From Duganella sp. Leaf126 (GTDB lineage Bacteria > Pseudomonadota > Gammaproteobacteria > Burkholderiales > Burkholderiaceae_D), in NCBI RefSeq assembly GCF_001423125.1, contig NZ_LMNW01000012.1, positions 124,656 through 188,655 on the forward strand: 64,000 nt of DNA. The letters run 5' to 3'. Made by a program: the position numbers and the translations under genes. The notes under the pieces are model-generated. The model saw nothing but the letters and a program-made list of their open reading frames with translations. It had not been told where the DNA came from and ran no database searches. This document shows, piece after piece, positions 50,840-58,034 of the stretch (position 1 is its first letter; each line of letters starts with the position of its first letter).

Positions 50840-51420
50840 ATGCGAAGTGTCCTATTGCTTGTCTTGTTCATGTTCTGCGGCGATGCCTGCGCGAAGGCCG
50901 AGACCTTCAGCAACATTTTCCTGGACCGTAAAAGTAATGCCCATGTATCGCTGGCACAGGGTGGCGAACGACGGCTGACGACCAATGGCCGCGCGATGAA
51001 CGTCGCTCTCTCGGGCGACAGGCGCACGGCCGCCTGACTCGTGCGGGAGACCTGGGAGCTCGACGGCCAGCCCTTCGTCACCGCTGACACGCTCATGGCC
51101 TATAGAGATGGCAGATACCGGCGTATCAAGTGCTCGCCGTTCATACGAAGCTACTGGTTCTGGAACGGGGGGGAGCAGCTCGCGATCGATTGTGGCGGCC
51201 TGCACTTCGCCGGAACCCTGTCGCTGTATGACTTCGCTACCGGTAAGCTCGTCGACTCGTTCTCCCAGCCGGACATCCCGGAAGCTGAACGACCTGCCTG
51301 GTCAAGACCGGAAGAACCAAGCTCGACGGAGGCGATTCCGAGGCCTGGGTCAGCAACATTTTGATGCATGTCGTGGATCGCCCGCCCAAAGTTCGGGGCG
51401 CCACACCACATCCGAATTAA
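50840..51420 (+). pseudogene. Decayed gene for a secreted protein (in-frame stop plus frameshift)
   Basis: A start with AGGAGG eight bases upstream gives an N-terminal signal peptide (MRSVLLLVLFMFCGDACAKA). The frame meets TGA at 51035-51037 after LSGDRRTAA and continues in the same frame with VRETWELDGQPFVTADTLMAY and IDCGGLHFAGTLSLYDFATG. Near 51300 coding continues in the +1 frame as VKTGRTKLDGGDSEAWV to a TAA at 51418-51420, which one missing base would explain. It was probably about 190 residues of periplasmic or secreted protein; the family is not recognised. Sequencing error could mimic one lesion but hardly both. Confidence 0.6.
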
Positions 51421-51503
51421 GCCCGGTAAAGTCCATAATCACGGACTTCGACCGGGGAATGATTTGGCTATCTCATATCAAGTTCGTCACTAGCGGGAAA
51501 CGA

Positions 51504-51653
51504 TCACTCATCCCCGCCGTCATCCTTATCTACACCTTGGTAGGCGTCGTTATTGGGGTTAAGCTGATTCGAATGATTATCCATGCTGTCATCGTAAGCA
51601 TCGTTATTCGGATTCATGCTGACACTACGGTCATCGTTGGCTGTTCAGCCCAT
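51504..51653 (-). pseudogene. Small Asn/Asp-rich protein gene with stop at codon 3
   Basis: On the minus strand, AAGGAG is followed eight bases later by ATG GGC TGA, then an open frame of 46 codons that contains the repeat NPNNDAY twice (MNPNNDAYDDSM and QLNPNNDAYQGV) and ends in KDDGGDE. Translation could restart at the internal ATG (51617), giving 37 residues. The TGA may be a recent nonsense change. The ribosome site resembles that of the neighbouring small gene at 51926. Confidence 0.45.
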
Positions 51654-51710
51654 TATGGTTCTCCTTAAAATTTTTAAAAATAACTAACTTCTGCTTTTGA
51701 AATCGTCAAG

Positions 51711-51926
51711 TTATTCAGGCTTGTTCTGCATGTCGTACGCCCGCTGAATTCTGGCGATATGACTATTCTTCGCGGTGTGGCCATCGCCTTTCGTTGATGC
51801 CACTCTTTGCATCCTGCGCACGTCTTTGGCAGCAATGGTAGCCCTACCGGCTAGCACACTTTTCCCTTCTTCCTGCTTCTTCGGCGATGCCGGCGGCTTG
51901 TTTTTTGCTGTTGATATTTTACTCAT
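51711..51926 (-). CDS. Small basic protein typical of mobile islands
   Basis: 71 residues from MSKISTAKNKPPASPKKQEE, with GGAGAA five bases upstream. Lys/Pro/Ser-rich N-terminus, then an Arg/Ala/Gln helix and HTAKNSHIARIQRAYD. Short proteins with this SKxxxPPxSPKK start and a C-terminal AARIQ-like helix are frequent on plasmids and islands and have no known function. Low GC for the window. Confidence 0.6.
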   Translation of the reverse strand: MSKISTAKNKPPASPKKQEEGKSVLAGRATIAAKDVRRMQRVASTKGDGHTAKNSHIARIQRAYDMQNKPE

Positions 51927-52052
51927 GATGGTTCTCCAAAAAGTGTCCTGAAACTGAACCGTGAAAGTCACGGCAACCTTATTTACTTTATGAATTAGCG
52001 TTGGCTGTTCAATGAGGGAAGTGTGTGCTACAACCGGATCGGGAGCAAATCC

Positions 52053-52079
52053 AATGCATCACGTGTGCATCGATGCATT
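52053..52079. promoter_or_regulatory. ATGCATC inverted repeat, candidate operator
   Basis: AATGCATC and GATGCATT are separated by 11 bases that contain a third, direct GTGCATC. The site lies in the divergent region between the small basic gene and the 881-residue gene, 70 bases before the latter. Confidence 0.4.
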
Positions 52080-52148
52080 AATTGGTGCAATATTTTGTTG
52101 GATGCAGTACTGTTCGAGCCGTTAATACGCCACTTTTGAAAATGCCCC

Positions 52149-54794
52149 ATGGCAAAGCCGAAATCTCACCCGGGTCCAGTGCGCAAGGCCCACGGATATC
52201 CTGTATTCAACTCTTACGAGCGTATCGCGCAGGAGTTGATCAGAAATTATCCAAGCACCTATTCTTCAAACCAGGCACGAAGTCTGGCTGCAAAAATAGG
52301 CGACTTGGATCGGGGAAAACGAACTTGGTGGATAAACCATCCAGAAAGTTCTGTCGGACTGGCGGAGCTGCTGCAGGTCTCCCTGGAAGATCTCGGGCTG
52401 TACGAGCAGGCATCGAGGAGCCATATGTTCGCCCTCGATGCTTTCCTATTGCCTCCGCTGGACTTGAAACAAGGCAGGCCGTGGCAGCTGGCGACTGCAG
52501 AGTTGGATTTATCGCAGCGGGATCCTGGAGCGCTGAGCATTCCCACGCTTGAGCACTGGCTCGAGCCTGCTGGATGGACACAGCGCCCGCCCTATGATCT
52601 CGAATGGCTGTATGTCGAAGACGACCTGGAACGCGAAATACTGTCCAGGTCGTTGGCGACAGTCGCCCATTTCGAGGTTGTGTACGCAGAAACACTGGCT
52701 GATGTAGCCAGCCGCCTGCGAATCCAGAAACCGGTTGTCATCTGCGTGCGTGGCGACGGAGGGCATGACGATATGCTGGCATTGGCGCACAGGCCAGAAA
52801 ATGCAGGTGTGCTGATCATTGCCCCATTTATGTTGCCAACCCGCAAGGCAACAAGTTCTGCTGAATATTTTGGATGGGAGCGGCAGTCGTCGAGCCAGCG
52901 GGATCTGAATCTATATGAAATCGAAATGCCCGGGCGATTTGCGCCAGTGAAACGCTGGACATGGACACTTGTTCCGGCCTGGCGCGATCAACTGATCGAG
53001 AAGGTGGATGCTCATATCGGTCAGCATGTAGGCGACAGCCTGTTTTCAGCACAGCGCATCACTACTTGGCTAAAGGCCTTCGATCCGAGGGGCATATGGT
53101 TTTCTACCACCACAGACGTGCTGCACCTTTGCCAGATGTGCCACCACAGCGGCACAAAAATGCCTGCGGCGAGCCACTCCGATGCTGTCAACGAGTTTGC
53201 TGAGTCGCTACTGCGGACAGAAACGCTTTCCTTCGGCAGTGAATTAGCACAGTTGGCTAAACTTCGCTGGCAGCGCGACGATCTGGTATGGAAAGGCGCT
53301 TTGCCGCTGAAAACTTGGCTTGCGCTCACGGCGTCGGGTAGTTTCACACTGTTCAATTCAGAGAATCCGAAGCACCTCTGTGCTAGTGGCTTATTGAAAC
53401 AGGAAAGGATGGGGCAATTTGAGTTTCAGCACCGTGCCCTCGCCAACCTCGCCGTACGCGACTATTTGATACACCAAATAACGAAAGAAGCGCTGGACAG
53501 CTGGGCACTGGCCTGCTTTGAGGAGCAGCGCAGGTCAATGGTTGACGCCGCGCTAGATGCCATCTCAATCGTCGAGCTCATTAATGTCGCTGAGAAATTA
53601 CATCTTGTCACTCAAGATTGTGCTACGAAGATTGGTGCCTCCGAAGCGATATTCATGGCCATAGCGCGAAGAATTGCGAGAGGCGACACGTTTGGTCCTG
53701 AATATATCGCCGCACTGACGTCACTCGCAAAATGTGTGCTGGGGCGCCTGGACTTTACACAGGGGGATTGGTTTTTACCCAGTCCATGGTCAAGACCATC
53801 GTCATCGCCAGATGAACAAATCGAATGGATCACCGCGTGCTGGTCCTGGAGCCTGTTGCCGGAGCTACGAATGGACGTCTCGGCGGAATGGCTCTTTCCC
53901 GGCTGGTGCGAGTCTTTGGGCGAGGCACCGCTATGGCTAGAACACCTCTGGCCGCAATCGAGTCGCAACCAGCTGCCACCTGCCTGGACAAACTTCTTTT
54001 CGGTTGTCGATGAACTGGTAAAGGATTTGAGCCATCCTGTTTTGAATGCTCCGCGCCTCTTGAGCATCGCACTGCTTGGAAAAGCAGCGCGCGGCGCCTG
54101 GTGCGCTGAACCCTCATGGTGGCTATTTCTCAATGGTTCTGCACGCGAATCATGGGTGTCAAAAAATTTATTAGAACGTATTAGCGTCAATAACTCGGAG
54201 GGCGCGGCGACGTTATGGCCGTCCTTTTTGCTGTTCGAGCGTACGAGTTCGGATCAGTTTGTGCGCTTTTCGCCAGTACGCCGATGGCTGCTGGGACAGC
54301 TTAATCCCAGCAATGGACTGAACTCCCTGACAAATCAAGATCTTCTCTACCTGGCAGCAATACCGGAAACCCTGCCGCCGGCATTTCGGGCGCCGCTGCT
54401 CTCGTTGGTGATGCCACTTGTATCGGAAATGGCGCTGTTGAACGAAGAGCAGTTCCTGGAGCGTTTCGGGCCGAGCGCTGCTCCATGCCTTCTTGACTAC
54501 CTGGAAAGCGGCGTGATGGTTGACGCCGCAATCAGTTTCTTGTGGGATTGGGATCCGGAAGCCGCCATAGCATTGCTACGCAAAGAAACGCCTCTTAGTA
54601 CAACGACGCTCGGCGCCGTGGTTTTAGCCTGTCCTGCAAACCACCTGGGGGTGGCGATTGATTTGCTCTGGAACGACCCAGCGGTGCTCGATGCATCAAC
54701 GCGGATTGATTGGGCGAGAGGGCACTTGAGTAAGTCTGGAATTCATTCACAGCAATTAATTGAAATCATCGCCAATATCCCCTCAGCGACTTGA
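52149..54794 (+). CDS. Large orphan protein, STAND-like C-terminal features but no P-loop; possible defence protein
   Basis: 881 residues, with GC lower than its surroundings. Residues 1-75 are a small helical module (FNSYERIAQELIRNYPSTYS, KIGDLDRGKRTWW, LAELLQVSLEDLGL) that looks like an HTH or adaptor domain. Residues 145-330 have alpha/beta character (KPVVICVRGDGGHDDMLALA, AGVLIIAPF), like a degenerate ATPase core, but no Walker A GxxxxGK[ST] exists anywhere. Around residue 420, FEFQHRALANLAVRDYLIHQI resembles the F-x-H-x(n)-YL motif that ends NACHT/STAND ATPase modules. Residues 450-881 are Trp- and Leu-rich helical sequence without clear repeats. No signal or membrane segment. Weak ribosome site. 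Function unknown; a defence role is inference from architecture and location. Confidence 0.6.
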   Translation: MAKPKSHPGPVRKAHGYPVFNSYERIAQELIRNYPSTYSSNQARSLAAKIGDLDRGKRTWWINHPESSVGLAELLQVSLEDLGLYEQASRSHMFALDAFLLPPLDLKQGRPWQLATAELDLSQRDPGALSIPTLEHWLEPAGWTQRPPYDLEWLYVEDDLEREILSRSLATVAHFEVVYAETLADVASRLRIQKPVVICVRGDGGHDDMLALAHRPENAGVLIIAPFMLPTRKATSSAEYFGWERQSSSQRDLNLYEIEMPGRFAPVKRWTWTLVPAWRDQLIEKVDAHIGQHVGDSLFSAQRITTWLKAFDPRGIWFSTTTDVLHLCQMCHHSGTKMPAASHSDAVNEFAESLLRTETLSFGSELAQLAKLRWQRDDLVWKGALPLKTWLALTASGSFTLFNSENPKHLCASGLLKQERMGQFEFQHRALANLAVRDYLIHQITKEALDSWALACFEEQRRSMVDAALDAISIVELINVAEKLHLVTQDCATKIGASEAIFMAIARRIARGDTFGPEYIAALTSLAKCVLGRLDFTQGDWFLPSPWSRPSSSPDEQIEWITACWSWSLLPELRMDVSAEWLFPGWCESLGEAPLWLEHLWPQSSRNQLPPAWTNFFSVVDELVKDLSHPVLNAPRLLSIALLGKAARGAWCAEPSWWLFLNGSARESWVSKNLLERISVNNSEGAATLWPSFLLFERTSSDQFVRFSPVRRWLLGQLNPSNGLNSLTNQDLLYLAAIPETLPPAFRAPLLSLVMPLVSEMALLNEEQFLERFGPSAAPCLLDYLESGVMVDAAISFLWDWDPEAAIALLRKETPLSTTTLGAVVLACPANHLGVAIDLLWNDPAVLDASTRIDWARGHLSKSGIHSQQLIEIIANIPSAT

Positions 54795-54918
54795 TGACCG
54801 CACCGAGCATCGTCAGGGCCACATAGGGCGTCAAATATTTCAGGCGTGGCGGGAGTGCGCAAGGCTCTGTTTCCATTAATGTGCTCTGATACGCCAATCG
54901 GCGATTGAGGGATGAGCC

Positions 54919-55488
54919 ATGGGCAACTGGAATGAAGCGATTATTGACGAGGCAGTGACCACCGAGGGGCAGGCTCGTGAACTTGCGGCGGTCATTGTGG
55001 CGTGGTTGGCGGAAGAGCAGATCATCGAGGACAGGCAGTGCGACTGCTGTCTTGGGGACGGGGCCTGCTATCCACCTGGAAGACGCTTTATGCAGGCGTG
55101 CGGCGGCAGTGAAAATGACGCCTCCAACGGGAACTATGCGGACTTCTCGCGGGATGCGGTCAATGGCATGCGGGTAGTCGCGAGCCGATGGGCCATTGTC
55201 AATATGCAGGGCGGGTTCGGTCCGGTCCCGTGTCCCGCATGCGCAGCTCCAATGCCCATCGATGACCTGTACGCTGCAGGCAATCTGTGGATCGAGCAAG
55301 TAAGCGATACCATGACCTGTAGCAATTGCGAGCAGGCCAGTATTTTGCCGAAATGGCCGCACCCGGACATCAGGTTTGTTGCCCTGGCGTTTGAGTTCTG
55401 GAACTGGTCGCCGCTGTCCGAAGAGTTTGTCGCAGAGATCGGAAAAAGGCTGGGACATAGCGTCACCACCATGATTGGAAAGGCGTAG
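54919..55488 (+). CDS. Hypothetical protein with two putative zinc sites
   Basis: 189 residues from MGNWNEAIIDEAV. The N-terminal helical part has CDCCLGDGACYPPG near residue 43. The middle has PCPACAAPM near 105 followed by TCSNCEQA near 134, a likely zinc ribbon. The C-terminus, FVALAFEFWNWSPLSEEFVAEIGKRLGHSV, is Trp/Phe-rich. No signal peptide. No family recognised; compact size and position next to an orphan effector-like gene would fit an accessory or immunity role, which is speculation. Confidence 0.6.
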   Translation: MGNWNEAIIDEAVTTEGQARELAAVIVAWLAEEQIIEDRQCDCCLGDGACYPPGRRFMQACGGSENDASNGNYADFSRDAVNGMRVVASRWAIVNMQGGFGPVPCPACAAPMPIDDLYAAGNLWIEQVSDTMTCSNCEQASILPKWPHPDIRFVALAFEFWNWSPLSEEFVAEIGKRLGHSVTTMIGKA

Positions 55489-55730
55489 CACGTGCACACT
55501 GTCACTATATGCATCAGTTTGCGTCAGGCATATTCACGCAGCGTTACCGAGGTACTGTATCAACCACGCGCCATTGTTAATCACCCGCGACGTTAGTTCA
55601 ATTTTGGTGCCGCCTGGAGTCGGTTGGGCGCGCCAGTCGATTCCGCTCCATCAAAAAGTCAGCGTGGTGGGATCCTCGACCCTGTCAGGGAGAGTTGACT
55701 CGATTGCACCTGAAAGTGTGGATTGTCGTC
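55489..55730 (+). other. Gap without recognisable gene
   Basis: Lower-GC sequence between two converging genes. Short frames exist on both strands, but none has a ribosome site or protein-like composition. No hairpin terminator with a T run was seen. Confidence 0.4.
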
Positions 55731-56015
55731 TCAGCGGCGCAAGGAGTTGCGGGACTCGGCGCCGGTTTTTTTCGCCTTCAGCCTCGGCAGAATGAGCCCG
55801 GCCGCTAGGCCGAAAGGTCCGGAAACCATCAGCAAGGTTTGCCAGCGCAGGAAAGCATAGTACTCGGCTTCGGTATGCTGCCGGTGAGTCTTGCCGGTAT
55901 AGGTGCCGTTATTGCCCGGCTTGATGGGTGCGTCGGGATACGTGGCGATACCATAGGCGAAAATCAGTAGGAACCAGGCGAGGACGGCCATCAGAAGGAA
56001 GCGAACTATTTTCAT
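55731..56015 (-). CDS. Small two-helix membrane protein, last gene of the Fic operon
   Basis: 94 residues. A first hydrophobic segment (residues 5-24, FLLMAVLAWFLLIFAYGIA) and a second near residues 62-80 (LMVSGPFGLAAGLILP) flank a polar loop with THRQHTEAEYYAFLRWQ. The ends are basic. The start overlaps the stop of the nucleotidyltransferase gene by ATGA, so it is translated as part of the same operon. Function unknown; a membrane anchor, immunity protein or toxin are all possible. Confidence 0.7.
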   Translation of the reverse strand: MKIVRFLLMAVLAWFLLIFAYGIATYPDAPIKPGNNGTYTGKTHRQHTEAEYYAFLRWQTLLMVSGPFGLAAGLILPRLKAKKTGAESRNSLRR

Positions 56016-57046
56016 GAGGTTGCCCCTTCATTTCGGGCTGCCGCCAGGCACCGTGCATCCGCACCGAGTACCCCTTCATTCCCATCCCGCAATGCATCGC
56101 CATGCAACTGCATCAAAAGAAGATTGCGGCAGCCGCCATCGTGTTTGTTCAGCAGGTGTCGCAGCAATCCACTTTGGGCGTCAATTAATTCGTCCACTGC
56201 AGCGTGGCAAGCCCAAGATGAACTGCGATCCAGGTTCGCCATTTTCGCACCCAGGGAAGGCCATAGCAATACTGCGATTAAGTAAGCGGGCGTATGCGGG
56301 CCATCCCTGCCGCCAAGCGCTGCACGCAAGAACGCATGGTGCTCCGGTGGCAAGAACGCGCCCAGCTGGCCGGCTTGGTCAAGCCACCGCCACGCCGACG
56401 ATGGCCGAAACTGGCCCATGCGAATGAGCTCCCTGGCAGCGCGCCAGCACGATTCGGCGTCCCAACGCAGCTCGCTCTGACGCATTGACGCAAGCAAGTG
56501 CGGATCGATATCGAAGCCCAGCTTTGCCGCCAGCCTGGCAGCACGCAGCATCCGGATAGGATCGAATGCCAAACTGGCGCAGGCGTCGCCCACGCAGCTT
56601 AACCGGAAGGCGTCAAGGTCGGCCAAGCCGCCGTACGGATCGTGGACTTTGCCTGCCAGCGGATCCCAATACAAAGCATTGACCCGGAAGTCCCGTGTTG
56701 AAGCATCGGCCGCCAGCCGGCCAATCAGTGTGTTGGATCCGTCAATAGCCACGCTGGCAAGTGTACTGACTTCGAGACTGATTCCGCCGTCGCGCACTAC
56801 CGCCAATTGGTGACGGTGGCCGATGATGCTCACGCGGTCGAACAACTGAAATAGCTGGATGGGCATGGCATCTGTCACCATATCCAGATCTTGGACTGGC
56901 ATCCCACAGAGCAAATCCCGAATGCAGCCGCCGGTAATATACGCGTGGAAGCCGTTGGCACGCAGACGTATCAGCACCGGCTGCACCCTCTTGAACAACT
57001 CTGCGGCGGTCGCCATTGACGACAGGCGTCTGGAATGGTCATCCAT
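56012..57046 (-). CDS. CCA/poly(A)-polymerase-type nucleotidyltransferase
   Basis: 344 residues from MDDHSRRLSSMATAAELF. The class II nucleotidyltransferase head is complete: YITGGCIRDLLCG near residue 40, the catalytic acids in VQDLDMVTDA near 55, and RDFRVNALYWDP near 120. These are the motifs of tRNA CCA-adding enzymes and PcnB. After the PcnB-type RNA-binding segment (FDPIRMLRAARLAAKLGFDI) the C-terminus diverges from both. It overlaps the Fic gene by eight bases and the membrane-protein gene by four. In an island next to Fic it is more likely a modifier or toxin-type NTase than the housekeeping CCA enzyme; that is inference. No ribosome site of its own, consistent with translational coupling. 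Confidence 0.8.
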   Translation of the reverse strand: MDDHSRRLSSMATAAELFKRVQPVLIRLRANGFHAYITGGCIRDLLCGMPVQDLDMVTDAMPIQLFQLFDRVSIIGHRHQLAVVRDGGISLEVSTLASVAIDGSNTLIGRLAADASTRDFRVNALYWDPLAGKVHDPYGGLADLDAFRLSCVGDACASLAFDPIRMLRAARLAAKLGFDIDPHLLASMRQSELRWDAESCWRAARELIRMGQFRPSSAWRWLDQAGQLGAFLPPEHHAFLRAALGGRDGPHTPAYLIAVLLWPSLGAKMANLDRSSSWACHAAVDELIDAQSGLLRHLLNKHDGGCRNLLLMQLHGDALRDGNEGVLGADARCLAAARNEGATS

Positions 57047-58034
57047 GCAGCGTTTCCGGTTTGAGATGGCTTCGAATTTGCGAGAGCAACGGTCCAAAAT
57101 GGCCACGAGCGGCGCAGCGCATTGCATAGTAAAACGCAGCGACTCCTATCTGGTCCCAGTAAATTTTTAAGTCGTGCCTGTGTAGCATGGCCGACACCAG
57201 CGCCAGCGCCACGCGACGATTACCGTTGAGGAAAGGATGTATCGTCAGGAAGTCGGTGAGAACCCTGGCTGCGAAAGGCAGTAGCCCTTCGGGTACGAGC
57301 GCCGGTCCGCGTGCCACTGCTACGAGCAGTGCATCGAGCAATCGCGGAACGTCTGCCGCATCGACGAACACGCTGTACTGTCTTATGTTCAACGTTCGCA
57401 GACAGCCGAAAAATGCCGGATGCGCAGGAGCCATCGATTCGTGACAAGCCAGCACGGCGGCGGTCGTCAGTTCAACGGGAACATTCGGCTCGCGTTCTTC
57501 AATGCAAGCGGCAGCATAACGTTTGGACATTGTACCAATAGCGTCCATATCCAGATCGGCGGGACTGTGCGGACGGTAATCGACCAGCCATAATCGCGGT
57601 GGCCGTGCTCGCGGACGGGCCCAGCGCCGGCGGTCGCTGACTTCGAGCAGATAGCTGACAGCACCGGCTGGCAAGGCCTGCCATGGGGGGATAGGGGGCG
57701 AGCACGGATCGAACAATATAGCAACTCCGCTGGCACGGGCCACCGCCAGCATTGCGCGACCGTCCGCCCAGCAAAGCAGCAAGATACTGTCGTCAGGGAG
57801 CGACTGCTGGTGAAGCGGCTGTGCCAGCTGCTGCAGGCTAAGACCCAACTGGCGGCAGGCGAACTGCAAACCGGCGCCACTGCCCGGCGTCATTGGCGCA
57901 AGGCCGAGCACATTGATCAGACGTCCGCGAAAGCCCCTCCAGCGCATAAACGTGAGCAGGCAGGCCAGGACTATGGTATCGGTGCCCCGTGCTTCGATAT
58001 CCGCAATTCGCTGGCTTTGCGTAGCGGCGGTCAT
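57039..58034 (-). CDS. Degenerate C39-peptidase-like domain fused to Fic/Doc domain
   Basis: 331 residues from MTAATQSQRIADIEARG. Residues about 8-140 read like a C39 (bacteriocin-processing peptidase) fold: an opening TDTIVLACLLTFMRWRGFRG, a central GSGAGLQFACRQLGLSL, LLLCWADGRAMLAV and VAILFDP. The Cys and His normally expected in DCGxAC and DGHF are absent, so it would be a non-catalytic C39-like domain, as in some type I ABC exporters. The Fic/Doc domain is residues about 170-331, with HPFLNGNRRVALAL near 264; the usual Asp/Glu after HPFx is Asn and the pattern GNRR is closer to Doc (GNKR) than to AMPylators (GNGR). No inhibitory helix motif [ST]xxxE[GN] was seen. ATGA overlap with the transglutaminase gene. 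Confidence 0.65.
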   Translation of the reverse strand: MTAATQSQRIADIEARGTDTIVLACLLTFMRWRGFRGRLINVLGLAPMTPGSGAGLQFACRQLGLSLQQLAQPLHQQSLPDDSILLLCWADGRAMLAVARASGVAILFDPCSPPIPPWQALPAGAVSYLLEVSDRRRWARPRARPPRLWLVDYRPHSPADLDMDAIGTMSKRYAAACIEEREPNVPVELTTAAVLACHESMAPAHPAFFGCLRTLNIRQYSVFVDAADVPRLLDALLVAVARGPALVPEGLLPFAARVLTDFLTIHPFLNGNRRVALALVSAMLHRHDLKIYWDQIGVAAFYYAMRCAARGHFGPLLSQIRSHLKPETLHG

